Assembly (NCBI RefSeq): GCF_034140825.1 | Contig: NC_089036.1 | Location: 27,541,001-27,605,000, forward strand | Direction: 5' to 3' | Length of the DNA: 64,000 bases | Origin: Oryza sativa Japonica Group | Lineage: Eukaryota; Streptophyta; Magnoliopsida; Poales; Poaceae | Shown: positions 11,291 to 22,150 of the stretch, piece by piece | How positions within the stretch are numbered: position 1 is the first letter of the stretch | How the letters are laid out: every line of letters starts with the position of its first letter | Position numbers and translations under genes: made by a program | The notes under the pieces: generated by a model | The model's database searches: none | What the model saw: only the letters and a program-made list of their open reading frames with translations | What the model was told of the DNA's origin: nothing

Positions 11291-12229
11291 ACCTACGACG
11301 AGGACTTCTGCATCGATCCATTGATCAGGATCAGAGTTTGTGGTGCCTTGCGAGTGGTGAGTCGATCCATTGATCACCATAGTTTGTGGTGCCTTGTGAT
11401 TGGTGACCGGTTCGGTCGCTCGGCCGCGAGGAGCACGGAGCCGGTCGACCATAAATTGGCGCCTGCGCGGGCCGTTGGGCGTCCGACCGATCGATGGATG
11501 GATCAGTGGCCAATGAGGCAATGATCACTTGATCAGCCGCGGTGATCGACGGGCACCTAACCGCGGGGCGAGCCATTGAATGCACGGCCGCATTGAAGGG
11601 TGGCCATGGGGATGGTGGTGGCGGAGGCGCAGACGCTTAAATGGGGATCCATCTGCACGCAGTACACATATGCGTGGCTAGCTAGCTAGATAGACGGAGT
11701 GCAACTGCAATGCAATGCAGTGCAGTTCAATGCAGATGCAAATGCAAGTGTAAAGTGACTCCAGCTTAGCTAGATCTACCGGCAGATCAACTCGAAGACT
11801 TCAATTGTGTGCCGCAGCGCGCATGTAATGTGATACGGCTACTACTACTCCGTAGGGCGTAGGCTAACGAAAACCTCTTGCTAGCATGCATGTGATGTTG
11901 CTGACCGGCGTGTGTACGAGTGGTAGGACTCTGAATCTGAGAGCATAAATAGATGCTACGCGCCTACGCTAGCCATGGAGGAGGACCGGAGATTGGAGAC
12001 AGTCTCGGAGGGGATTGGTCGCCGGTCGCCGGTTGGGTTCGCGGCTTGGCGCGACGGTCACTTGGACCGTTGGGTAGCCAACTCTGCCCACTGCCCACGC
12101 AGAACCGCAAACAAACAGAAACAGACATGAGTTCGGGAGAAAAAAGGAAATTAAGCTCCTGGCAAGATTCGTATACGTGCACACATCCGCCACAGATGCT
12201 AATCAGTCCGCACGGCAGCGTCCGTATGT
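11291..12229. other. Spacer, no gene seen
   Basis: Contains GATCGATCCATTGATCA-type short repeats (11310-11400) and a GCAATGCAATGCAGTGCAG run (11706-11760). Reading frames in this stretch are short and unlike known proteins. Confidence 0.5.
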
Positions 12230-12562
12230 ACGTAGTATACGCGTCTGTATTTATATAAACTTTATACGTATGCACATAGATATTGTACGTACACGTATAA
12301 AGTTTGTATGCATATATGTATAGAGTTTGTATATATGTATAAATTTTTTGTATGTGTCCGTATATACGTATATATTATTTGTGTGTATATATTACCTCTG
12401 TGTACATATACGTATACATGTATATTTTATATGTATAAGTATAAATTTTTATGTATGTGTACATATAACTTTTTTAGATGTATATAAAAAATTTTATATA
12501 CATATGTATATGCTTTACATACATATGTATAAAATTTATATATGTATGTAAAGTATATACAT
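12230..12562. repeat. TATGTA/TACGTA-rich low-complexity tract
   Basis: About 330 bp of imperfect TATGTAT, TATACGTA and TATATGT motifs. It opens a chance Tyr/Ile-rich reading frame on the plus strand, which I discount. Confidence 0.8.
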
Positions 12563-12567
12563 ACGTA

Positions 12568-12825
12568 CTCCCCTTCTGTTTCTAAATATTTGACACCGTT
12601 GACTTTTTAGCATATGTTTGACCGTTCGTCTTATTAAAAAAAATTATGAAATATGTAAAACTATATGTATACATGAAAATATATTTAACAATGAATCAAA
12701 TAATAAAAAAAATTAATAATTACTTAATTTTTTTAATAAGACGAATGGTCAAACATGTTTAAAAAAATCAACAACATCAAATATTTTTTTAGAAGGAAAT
12801 ATCAAATATTTAGAAACGGAGAGAG
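12568..12825. mobile_element. Stowaway-like MITE
   Basis: CTCCCCTTCTGTTTCTAAAT at the left and its inverted partner ATTTAGAAACGGAGAGAG at the right, flanked by TA on both sides. The interior is AT-rich and palindromic (GACCGTTCGTCTTATTAAAA and its complement). Confidence 0.85.
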
Positions 12826-12827
12826 TA

Positions 12828-13193
12828 CATACTAAGGAGACTAGAGGAGGGGATCACCGGTCACGAGGGCGTGCCCCAGTGCGACCAGTCGCCCATTAAC
12901 AACGTCGAATATCTACGGTCCGCAATGGTATTACTTAGTTGTCACGTATAAACTTACCAAGATTAATTGCATATGCTTTTTTAAACAAGTACTTTCATGA
13001 TTACACTGCCAACCGAGCCGCGCAAGTTTCTCGTATAAATTACCTTCCAGGGAGCATATATGTGTTACATTATAATTATATTAAAGTTACAATATAATTA
13101 TATTATAAGTTATATTTCAAAGATTGTATTGAGGTTTTCATTGAAAGTTGTATAGGTAGTCACCACTGTATTACTATCTAGTACTTCCTCCCT
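12828..13193. other. Spacer, no gene seen
   Basis: AT-rich DNA with a small tandem ATTATATTA/TATAATTATATT motif near 13070-13105. No coding signal. Confidence 0.4.
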
Positions 13194-13413
13194 CCGATTA
13201 CAAAATTCTTTGACATTTGAATAATGTTAGGATTAAACTTTTATAATTTCGACTAATCAATAAATTTAAAAATATTTAGTTAAAATCACTAGAACAACAT
13301 ATATAATTTTGTCTTTTAAAATACTATAATAATATTATATAATAGAAAAATATAGTCTAGATATATTTTGAATATCACGTTATTATCGTTAAGAATTATG
13401 TATCCAGACGAAG
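13194..13413. mobile_element. Stowaway-like MITE
   Basis: CTTCCTCCCTCCGATTACAA at the left and GTATCCAGACGAAG at the right, with flanking TA. The left terminus is typical of Stowaway families; the right terminus is diverged. Confidence 0.7.
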
Positions 13414-13415
13414 TA

Positions 13416-14485
13416 TATCTTTTAACGATAAGGTTGCCCTTTGTCAATCTATCTAGTCATTAGGCTGCTCAGGCAAGCAAAGGACTGCTTTATATTATTA
13501 AGATCGATCACTTTCGGCTAGTTTAGGGGTAGACTTTTTTAGCTTATTTGACGGCCGGAGCCGTGCTTATTAATAGCTACCGGGATGTTTGGTGAGGCTA
13601 ACTCGAATGAAACGCTCGCATTGTGATTGTGTGGTGCTATGGATCACCTACCAGGCGAGCGCCGTCGAAGCCGTGTCAAGTGTGCATGCAACAAGTACCA
13701 TCCAGTATGATCGAAGCATATCAGCAATTCAGCATCTCTGTCAAATCGCACGCGATCTCTCTCTCTCTCTGATTGTGAGGAGGGAAGGGAGTTTATTAGT
13801 ACTACTAACAAACTTGGACTCTCCATTTCCTGTGGGCAATAATTAAAGAGACTATTATTATCTGGTCGAGGTGCTTCTATGCTCACAGTTGCTCACCCAC
13901 CTAGCACGGTTTTAAAAGCACGGCACTACACTACCCTTTCAAGCGTCAACCCTTTATGACAGACCATCGGCATCACCCGGTGCTAACACGATATGCAGCA
14001 TTTTATATCTTGTCACCTGCCGATCGACCATGGAAGGTGGCTGCTCAAGCCGCTGGTGGGTGTGCGCCCACCCCAAGATGTTTTTCCTGTGAACTTGCCA
14101 GCATTCCCGTCTCAAAATAATTAATAATGATAATCATTATGATGGTGAAGAAGAAGATGAATGAAAAAATTATCAACGGTTTGGAATCCAACTACGATCA
14201 ATTTCTATATAGGGATCCGACCCATGTAACGGTACGCAATACTCTCAGGGTTTAAAATTCTTGATATTATCAGTCCGAAGGAGTATTATATGGAGTATGG
14301 TCATTTGCTCAAGTTAGTCTATAACTTGATGTATCCTAATGGTTTGTGTTCACCACCGAATTCCGTGTGTTGGGTTTGAATTCTGGCATTGCTCCCTTTT
14401 TTGGGTTTGAATCTTGGCGCCAATCCATTTTTTTCTCGCCGTCCACCGTGCGAGCGAGAAAAAAAAGGCAAGTGCACAAGCTAAG
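13416..14485. other. Spacer, no gene seen
   Basis: No gene-like reading frame. GACGGCCGGAGCCGTGC at 13551-13567 is a short imperfect palindrome. The rest is unremarkable AT-rich DNA. Confidence 0.4.
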
Positions 14486-14740
14486 TTCAAGGTGCTAAGT
14501 TCGAACCCCTTGAAACCAAAGGATTATCTGGTCACCTTGAGGTGCGGGAGTGAGGTGATAAGTTCGAACCCTTGCAAGTACACAGGCTTTCTCACGCAGA
14601 TTTTTCCCCTCCACATACCAGCACGAATCTCAAGGCAAATCCGACGGCCAAAAAATCGAAATTTTTTCTCCTTGTTTTCTGTTAACAGAAATCTAGCAAA
14701 TCCGATAGAGAATTCTCACTGATTATCTGTAAGTGTGCAG
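14486..14740 (+). mobile_element. SINE-like dispersed repeat
   Basis: Contains a pol-III B-box-like GATAAGTTCGAACCC (14558-14572) followed by a body (CACGCAGATTTTTCCCCTCC, GCACGAATCTCAAGGCAAAT, AAATCCGACGGCC) that recurs inverted at about 34180-34345. This suggests a tRNA-derived SINE family. Ends are not well defined. Confidence 0.5.
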
Positions 14741-15001
14741 GATATCTCATATTTATTACCGATAATTTCTAACAGACTAAAATGTTTGAGAAATGATAAG
14801 ACAAACAGAAGCATAATATTTGATTCCCAGAAAATGAAAGCAGACTTGTAATTTATAGAAAAATAGTTGAAAATAATTTTCCTAAAGGAGCTTTGCCTTC
14901 CAAATTTAATAAGAAATTACTTGAGGTGCCGGATGTGGAGCTCGCTTTTAGTCACTGTAGCTCGCCCAACACAGTCTGATACTCCCACGTTGAAAAAAAA
15001 A

Positions 15002-15395
15002 GGAATAAGTTCACTTGGTGATTGAAATCTAATCTATGACTCTAGATCACAAAACCAGATATCTCGACCCCCAAACTCTTAAAACCGGTGCAATTTGAAT
15101 GCCTCGGCGGTTTTGAAGGCCGGTTTCGCTGAAGTGGCGCCTACATGTTAATATTGACCTAGTCATCGTTCAAGTGGCGTTTACGTGGCATTAAAATTTT
15201 AAAAAATATATATGGACCCATCTGTCAATCACACAAAAAAAAATAGTAGGACCCACTAACACGTGGGGCCCACAACCATCCTCTCCTTCCCTTTCTCTCC
15301 CCCTTTGCTGCGCTGGAGCAGCGGGCGGGGCCGGAGCGGCAACGGCGGCGTGCGAGGGCCGAAAGGGAGAGGGGAGAGGCGGAGCCGCCGAGCTT
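15002..15395 (+). repeat. Left terminal inverted repeat of the long-TIR element
   Basis: Matches 17640-18013 in inverted orientation, with highest similarity over the outer 130 bp. The inner part is GC-rich (CTGCGCTGGAGCAGCGGGCG) and also pairs with the right arm. Confidence 0.75.
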
Positions 15396-15459
15396 GTGTT
15401 GTCGCCGCCACCGCCGGTGCCTCACCTCGCGCTCGCGCTCGCGCCGGCGCCGTGGATGC

Positions 15460-17397
15460 TGTAACGTCCCGCCTTCTCAGGCCGGGCCTACTTACATCTA
15501 GCAGCTTTTATAGGTCATATGCTGCTCTCACAGACCAACACAAGTCTTTTCTGCACACTTTGTCCTCACTCGTGCGCATTTGGGAAGAATTTCCAGGCCA
15601 AGCATACTTAACCTCAAAGTTCTTTAGAGATCGGCTTCTGGAAAAGATCCCACCTCTCCCAGGCTAGGCCCACTTACATCTGACAGCTTTTATAGGTCAT
15701 AGATTGCGCTCACAAAACAACACAAGTCTTTTCTGGAAGAATTTTTATGGGTCATAGACTGCGCTCACAGACCAACACAAGTCTTTTCTGGAAGAATTTT
15801 CAGGCCAAGCACACTTAACCTCAGAGTTCTTTAGAGATCGGCTTCCGAAAAAGATCCCACCTCTCCCATGTCGGGGTCAAAGACTACGCTCACAGACCAA
15901 CACAAGTCTTTTTTGGAAGAATTTCCAGGTCAAGCACACTTAACCTCAGAGAATTTCTAGGCCAAGCACACTTAACCTCAGAGTTCTTTAGAGATCGGCT
16001 TCCGGAAAAGATCCCACCTCTCTCAAGCCGGGACCACTTACATCTGGCAGTTTTTATAGGCAATAGATTTCCAGGCCAAGCACACTTAACCTCAAAGTTC
16101 TTTAGAGATCGGCTTTCAGAAAAGATCCCACCTCCCCCAGGCCGGGACCACTTAGATCTGGCAACTTTTATAGGTTATAGACTGCGCTCACAGACCAACA
16201 CAAGTTTTTTAGAGATCGGCTTCCGGAAAAGATCCCACCTCTCCCATTCTTTAGAGATCGGCTTCCGGAAAAGATCCCACCTCTCCCAGGCTGGGCCCAC
16301 TTAGATCTGGCAGCTTTTATAGGTCATAGACTGCGCTCACAGACATACACAAGTTTTTTCTGGAAGAATTTCCAGGCCAATCTCTTGGTTTCTAAAAAAG
16401 ATCCCACCTCTCCCAGGCAAGCACACTTAACCTCAGAGTTCTTTAGAGATCGGCTTCCGGAAAAGATCCCACCTCTCTCAGGCCAGGGCCACTTACATCT
16501 GGCAGCTTTTATAGGCCATAGATTTCTAGGCCAAGCACACTTAACCTCAAAGTTCTTTAGAGATCGGCTTCCGGAAAAGATCCCACCTCTCCCATTCTTT
16601 AGAGATCGGCTTCCAGAAAAGATCCCACCTCTCCCAGGCCGGGGCCACTTAGATCTGGCAACTTTTATAGGTCATAGACTGCGCTCACAGACCAACACAA
16701 GTTTTTTAGAGATCGGCTTCCGGAAAAGATCCCACCTCTCCTAGGCTGGGCCCACTTAGATCTGACAGCTTTTATAGGTCATAAACTGCGCTCACAGACA
16801 TACACAAGTTTTTTCTGGAAGAATTTCCAGGACAATCTCTTGGCTTCTAAAAAAGATCCCACCTCTCCCAGGCAAGCACACTTAACCTCAGAGTTCTTTA
16901 GAGATCGGCTTCCGGAAAAGATCCCACCTCTCTCAGACCGGGGCCACTTACATCTGGCAGCTTTTATAGGCTATAGATTTCTAGGCCAAGCACACTTAAC
17001 CTCAAAGTTCTTTAGAGATCGGCTTCTGGAAAAGATCCCACCTCTCCCATTCTTTAGAGATCGGCTTCCAGAAAAGATCCCACCTCTCCCAGGCCGGGGC
17101 CACTTAGATCTGGTAACTTTTATAGGTCATAGACTGCGCTCACAGACCAACACAAGTTTTTTAAAGATTGGCTTCCGGAAAAGATCCCACCTCCTCTCCC
17201 AGGCCGGGCCCACTTACATCTGGCAGCTTTTATAGGTCATCAGACCAACACAATTCTTCCCGATCGGTCACCCATCCCTAAATTGCTACAAACCGAGCAC
17301 GCTTAACCTCAGAGTTATCGGCTTCTGGAAAAGAAGTTGCAACTTGTTGGTATGAGTATTCTATTAATTCTATTAAGCCCTAAGCCGGAATGTCACA
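15460..17397 (-). mobile_element. Cassandra TRIM LTR with internal tandem amplification (fossil)
   Basis: The right part contains, on the minus strand, a 5S-rRNA-like block (complement of GGTCACCCATCC and of GAGCACGCTTAACCTCAGAG at 17251-17316), followed by AGCCCTAAGCCGG and the terminus TGTCACA. The left edge is TGTAACGTCCCGCC. Together these are the two ends of one Cassandra LTR, a small non-coding retroelement family whose LTRs carry 5S-derived pol-III promoter sequence. A normal LTR is about 0.3 kb; here 1.9 kb lies between the ends because an internal piece (CTTTAGAGATCGGCTTCCGG, AAGATCCCACCTCTCCCAGG and CTTTTATAGGTCATAGACTG blocks) recurs about 15 times in full and shortened forms. No open interior or second LTR; no clear target duplication. 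Confidence 0.7.
16260..17200. repeat. ~457-bp higher-order duplication inside the Cassandra array
   Basis: A composite block containing the odd junction CTCTTGG(T/C)TTCTAAAAAAG (16381 and 16836) and the shared variant ACAGACATACACAAG (16340 and 16795) occurs twice, about 455-460 bp apart. The array therefore grew in at least two steps. Confidence 0.7.
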
Positions 17398-17639
17398 ATG
17401 GCCTCAGACGGGGATGGCAGAGGTAGCCAATGAGGGGTGGCGGGCGGGCGAGATCTCGGCGATAGCGTCAGACGGCGACGGTGCTTCGGCAGGCAGCGAC
17501 GGAGTAGAGGAGTAGCTCGACGGCGGCGAGCGGGCATGATCTCGGCAGCGCCGCCTCTCCTCCCTCTCTTCCAGCCCTCGCCCGCCGCTGCCGCCGCTCG
17601 CGTCTCGGCCCTCGTCCGCTGTCGCCGCCGCTGCTCCGG

Positions 17640-18013
17640 CCCTGCCCGCCACTCCAGCGCAACAAAGGGGAAGAGGAAGGGGAGAGAGAGAAAGAGAGAA
17701 GGGAAGGAGCGGATGGTTGTGAGCCCCATGTGTAAGTGGGTCCCACCTTTTTGTTTGTGTGATTGACAAGTGAGTTAAATTATATTTTTTATATTTTAAT
17801 GTCATATAAATGCCACGTCAAACACCACGTTGGACGATGACAAGGTCAACACTGACACGTAGGCGCCATGTTAGCGAAACCGCCCTTCAAAACCGCCGAG
17901 GGAGTCAAATTACACCGGTTTTAAGAGTTTGGGGGTCGAGATATCCGGTACTGTGGTTTAGGTCACTGATTAGATTTCGATCACTTTTAAGGGCCACCAA
18001 GTGAACTTATTCC
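17640..18013 (-). repeat. Right terminal inverted repeat of the long-TIR element
   Basis: Inverted counterpart of 15002-15395, ending CCAAGTGAACTTATTCC before an 11-A tract. Confidence 0.75.
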
Positions 18014-18024
18014 AAAAAAAAAAA

Positions 18025-18590
18025 CCTGGTGAAATGGCCTTTGCTGGGCCGAGCATGAGCCAGGCCCACAGTGCTGAAGTGGCGGCCTTGTTTCACATGG
18101 TGGGCTGTCATCAAATGTACAATTCACTAGGACGCCACACGACCTTTTCACCGGTCGGCGCCTTTCCACATTCCTGGCTCTTCTACATCCCGCTTTTCAT
18201 CCCAAAGTAAAATTCGCATATGTGAATATGTGAGTTCATCCTAGATACATATGCACCCGTTTTGCAGGCTGTCTTTGCGATGTGCTTTCCCTCCCCTTGA
18301 CAATGATTCCTAAGCAACAGGAGTGTGCCAGAAGGATTCCAAAACCAAAGCTCCATCCAAAGCGCTCTGCCGCTCGCTCGAGAGGTTCCTACAAACCAAA
18401 AGACCACACGAGATGGGACACGACGAACGCTTAGCCGTGCAAAGGAAAGAGGCAAAGCGATCGTCTCACTGTCTCACCGATCGAGCTAGCTCTCGTCGGC
18501 AACAACACGTACCAAAACCGCCGCCTACTCCAACCACAGCCTGTGTGACAGCCCGTGGAACCTCCTCTCGCTACTCAAAGTATCGTCCAG
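18025..18590. other. Upstream region of the NHL-type gene
   Basis: No coding signal. The part after about 18330 probably holds the distal promoter of the gene at 18717; a CGATCGAGCTAGCTCTCG palindrome lies near 18478-18495. Confidence 0.4.
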
Positions 18591-18596
18591 TTGTTG

Positions 18597-18608
18597 CTAT
18601 ATATATAG
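18597..18608 (+). promoter_or_regulatory. TATA box of the NHL-type gene
   Basis: GCTATATATATAG about 115 bp upstream of the start codon. Confidence 0.65.
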
Positions 18609-18716
18609 AGACGCTACGATGTAAACTTAATCACAAACTCCTGGGTTAAGCTCGATCGATCTGGTTCCCTGTAGTGACCAAGCTAGCGATAGTTTACTCT
18701 GTGTGTGTGTGGAAGA

Positions 18717-19310
18717 ATGGCGCGTCAGGGGAGCACGACGCGGCGGCCGCGGCCAACGACGTCGAAGTGCATCGCGGCGGCGCTGCTGGCGATTGTCGTC
18801 TTGCTGGTGATCATCGTCATCCTGTGGCTGACGGTCCGCCCGGCGAAGCCGCTGCTCGTCTACGTCGACCACGCCGCGGTGACCGGGTTCAACTTCACGT
18901 CCGGCGGCAGCCTCAACGGCACCTTCGACATCACCCTGCGCGCATACAACCAGAACAAGCGCGCCGCCGTGTGGTACAAGTCGGTCGAGGTCGGGGTGTG
19001 GTACGGCGGCACGTACCTCGCCGGCGCCGTGGCGCCCGGGTTCGACCTGCCGCCGCTGAACGTGAAGAGGATCGACGTGGCCGCGCCCGCCGTGAGGGCG
19101 GCGCTGCCGCGGGGCGTGGAGGCGACCGTGAAGAAGGACAGGTCCGACGGGAAGCTGCCGGTGGACGTGCACATCAAGGGCAAGGTGCGGTTCCGGTACG
19201 GCTTGGTGAGGACACGGCGCTACAAGTTGCGCGCGAGCTGCTCGCCGGTGGTCGTCGACTTCTCGTCGCCGAGCTCGTTCGATCGGGTGAACTGCCACGT
19301 CCATATCTGA
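18717..19310 (+). CDS. NDR1/HIN1-like (LEA_2 fold) membrane protein
   Basis: Single-exon gene for 197 residues. A basic N-terminus is followed by one strong transmembrane segment (about 18-40) and an LEA_2/NHL domain (about 55-170) with the family landmarks FNF near 58-60, AYNQNKRAAVWY in the place of the usual NPNKR motif, a YGG turn and a C-terminal C-S-P-V strand. NHL proteins are plasma-membrane or plasmodesmatal proteins linked to pathogen response; NDR1 itself signals for some resistance proteins. Which subgroup this one belongs to cannot be told by eye. An in-frame GTG twelve bases upstream is not used; ATG 18717 is the first ATG in a good context (AGAATGG). The TATA box lies about 115 bp upstream. 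Confidence 0.85.
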   Translation: MARQGSTTRRPRPTTSKCIAAALLAIVVLLVIIVILWLTVRPAKPLLVYVDHAAVTGFNFTSGGSLNGTFDITLRAYNQNKRAAVWYKSVEVGVWYGGTYLAGAVAPGFDLPPLNVKRIDVAAPAVRAALPRGVEATVKKDRSDGKLPVDVHIKGKVRFRYGLVRTRRYKLRASCSPVVVDFSSPSSFDRVNCHVHI

Positions 19311-21288
19311 GTGCGCGCCGGCGGCGCGTTCACGACTGAATGCATGGCAAATTGTACACATCTTGCGTGTTTTCTCTCTGCTTTGAGGATTTGTTTGTGT
19401 TTGGATTGATTCGGTTGTTAAATACTGGTTTGTGACATTTCTTCACTTGTATTATTCATTTTTTTAATATTTTTTCTTCGGTGTGTACATGCGTATTTCT
19501 CCAGCATCTAATTTGTGGGAGGAAAGGTTCATGAAATGTCAAGCGCTGATGAGTGATAGAAAACGGCACGGGAGACGGCAGCCCAAACGGGGTGTGCGAG
19601 ACCGTGATAATTTTCGGCTCATCTGTGCCGCACATGCCGGATCGAACGGCCGGCAGATATCCCAATGGGAGTCGGATTTTTATTCACCGAACCCCCGCCG
19701 CATGCTTCGCCACAGGGCCGGAGCGCCCATACATCGTGGCTGACCCCTGCTTCGGCCCCTCGACGCCCTCGTCTCTAGGCTCCGGCATACGCACTTAACA
19801 TCCACAGTGACACCGCCACGTTGGCGTACCGCGTACAGGAAGAAGCACCCTGGCTTGAGGTCGAGAGTAGTTCTGGTCTCCATGACGGAATCAGAGGTGC
19901 GCTGTGTCCTGTGTGCAGAGTAGCGCAGGCGCATCGGCGTGGTTAAGGTGTTGTTCGTGCGGCTAACGGACTACGCGGTCTTTGATTGTGGATTATTTTT
20001 TCCGCTCATCCGGTTCGTACATGCCTAATCGGACGGCTATAAAAGATCCAGAGAGTCGGTGTTTAAGATTCTGAACCCCAGAGAACGCTACCGATCCTCG
20101 ATCATGCCGTGCCTCACCGGAGCGTCGCCACATAGTTGTCATCCTCGGCGCCCTCTCGCTGCTTCCTCTTGTTTTTGTTTTATGCTAAGTAGTACTCTTC
20201 ATATGTTTGTAGGTAACAAACTCATCGATTTTTTTCTTTTAAACTATTTATACAATCTATGATTAATTGTACATTAAATTCGTTAAAATTAAAATTTTAC
20301 AATAAGAGCACACATGGTTATCCTCCACTGAAAAATATTTGATATTTAATTGAATTTTTAATGTTGCACATGGTATTCTTAATGTTTCAGTAAATATTTT
20401 ATAAGGTTTTAACTAGTACAACTTATTGTTTCATACATATATAAAAACACTTCAACAACATTAAGTATTTGCAAATATAACATATTTTTCGTATGTCTTT
20501 TTTGTTTCACTCGTTAGAACTTATTGTCTCATATAATTGGTTGTTGATGCTCCAGTTAGCAGTTTTAAATGTTGTATTTATGCAGTGGAGTGAAACAATG
20601 TTCTTAATGGAGTGAAACAACGTTCATTTTTTTTGGTAAGGTCTTGTGGTAAAGATTAAATGATATAATTAAATCATAAATCAGAAAATTATTTTAATAG
20701 AAAAATCGTTTAAAAGATAAGTGAAAGGAGAAGGAGTAGCCGCGAGAGAGAGAGGGAGGGAATTAGCGCGTGCATAAAAGTATATCAGGCGGCAGGAACC
20801 ACGCATAGTAGTTTGGGGCCCTATATTTATAAACCACGCATAGTAGTTCGGGGCGCCATATTTGTAGTACATCGCATTTGTTCCACACTATGAAATGTTT
20901 TTTCAACGCCCTCATTGCGGATCATTCATTAGCAACTAGCCTGTTGAGTCGCACGTTTGTGCGAATATAACCTCTCTGTCTATTAGATGTGCTTATATGT
21001 TGTTTGTGTTAATGAGCCTAAATGTTTTAATAATAATTAAAAACAAATACATTTTTAACACATTTTGAAGTATAGCTATAACACTAACAGATATCTATAT
21101 CTTTGATTTGTGATTAAGAATATTATTTTAAAAAATAATTTATCATATGTTACCGTGACCATTACCTCCTTCAATTTCTAAATTTAATAATGTAAATACT
21201 CACATCTTCTACACATTGCAATTCTGTCATGACCAGTTGAGAAGTATATATACAATTTTTAACGTAAATCTTATAAGACTGTTCAGAT
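19311..21288. other. Spacer, no gene seen
   Basis: The first 130 bp is 3' UTR of the NHL gene. The rest is AT-rich with a poly-T stretch and no gene-like reading frame. About 20590-20715 is related in wording to 33130-33650 (GTGAAACAA runs, then ATTAAATCATAAATCAGAAAA). Confidence 0.45.
20797..20866. repeat. 35-bp tandem pair
   Basis: ACCACGCATAGTAGTTTGGG and ACCACGCATAGTAGTTCGGG, each followed by a CCATATTT-like tail, period 35. Confidence 0.8.
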
Positions 21289-21480
21289 TGTAGCCAAAAT
21301 AAATCTTACCAAATTTTTTCAATGCCAAAATTCAGGCAATATGGCAATATTGTCAAAATTTTGACAGGATTTTTTTATTTATTTACCAAATTTGGCAACA
21401 AACTAAACGCGAACATTTTTTTGGAAACTTTAAAAAAAATTGTATGGTTGAAAATGACATCAATCTAAAGTATGAACTGC
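21289..21480. mobile_element. MITE, same family as 58701-58900
   Basis: CTGTTCAGATTGTAGCC at the left, a central GGCAATATTGTCAAAATTTTGAC palindrome, then ACCAAATTTGGCAACAAACT and TATGGTTGAAAATGACATCA. The order of blocks matches 58701-58900. Confidence 0.75.
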
Positions 21481-21678
21481 TCCAATGGAATGTCTTCCAT
21501 GCAACATGATTTGTAATTTTAAGGCATAATGAAATAATCGATAGCACCAGGTTAATTAGCTATTCATCTATACATTAATACTCGTTATTTTTTATGCAAT
21601 AGAACTTCTATGAATATTCATTGGTGATTTTTTTGTCAATGTACTTTTTTTTCATTCTCATATCTTTCTTACCACATA
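21481..21678. other. Spacer between MITEs
   Basis: AT-rich; nothing seen. Confidence 0.4.
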
Positions 21679-21925
21679 CTCCCTCCATACTCATAAAGAA
21701 AGTCGTTTAGAACAGTGACACGGTGTACAAAATACAACTTTAACTTCTTGTTTCTATAAAAATATTTATTGAAAAGTGATATATGTATACTTTTATGAAA
21801 GTATTTTTCAAGACAAATCTATACATATAATTTTTACATTTTTAAACTCAACAACTTGAGAGTTATTCATGATTTATATTCCCAAGTTTTGACTTAAACA
21901 TTGTCCTTTATGAGTATGGAGGAAG
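21679..21925. mobile_element. Stowaway-like MITE
   Basis: CTCCCTCCATACTCATAAAG and its inverted partner CTTTATGAGTATGGAGGAAG, flanked by TA on both sides. Confidence 0.9.
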
Positions 21926-21978
21926 TATCTCATGGGTATTGCATGAAGGTTCTAGAACAACAATAATATTGTTTGCTA

Positions 21979-22150
21979 CTCACTCCGTTCCAAAATATAA
22001 TAACTTCTCTATCAACATTCTCTTCTCAACCAATCACAACCCTCCACCATTCACTTTTCCCACCTACCTCTAATATTCATCCAATCACAATCCTCCACCA
22101 TTCACTTCTACCTACTATCTTAATAACTGTGTCTAACTCCAACCGAATTG
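21979..22150. mobile_element. Stowaway-like MITE, right end lost
   Basis: Begins CTCACTCCGTTCCAAAATAT after TA, then contains two copies of CAATCACAA(C/T)CCTCCACCATTC (about 22032 and 22082). No matching right terminus. Confidence 0.55.

Larger units (their letters stand above)
15002..18013. mobile_element. Long-TIR (Mutator-like) non-autonomous transposon carrying a Cassandra insertion
   Basis: The ends are a long inverted repeat: GGAATAAGTTCACTTGG at 15002 and CCAAGTGAACTTATTCC ending at 18013. Similarity continues inward for almost 400 bp (for example CGACCCCCAAACTCTTAAAA at the left and its complement near 17921-17940, then GTGGGGCCCAC and a CCTTCCC-rich block). It is flanked by A-tracts of at least nine bases, consistent with a 9-bp Mutator-type target duplication but ambiguous because it is homopolymeric. 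No transposase. The GC-rich inner arms resemble the 5' ends of genes, as in Pack-MULEs. The centre is occupied by an expanded Cassandra LTR. Confidence 0.75.

Noticed and set aside
12327-12551. Tyr/Ile-rich plus-strand frame
   Set aside because: Encoded by a TATGTA low-complexity tract; no real protein signal.
14558-14572. A tRNA gene at the B-box-like sequence
   Set aside because: No cloverleaf or paired acceptor stem could be drawn; fits a SINE-like head better.
16385-17235. Repetitive plus-strand frames of 119 and 131 codons
   Set aside because: Chance frames through the tandem Cassandra-derived array; Cassandra is non-coding.
17251-17316. A functional 5S rRNA gene on the minus strand
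   Set aside because: Only parts of 5S are recognisable and they lie in an LTR context with Cassandra termini; not a full 120-bp gene.
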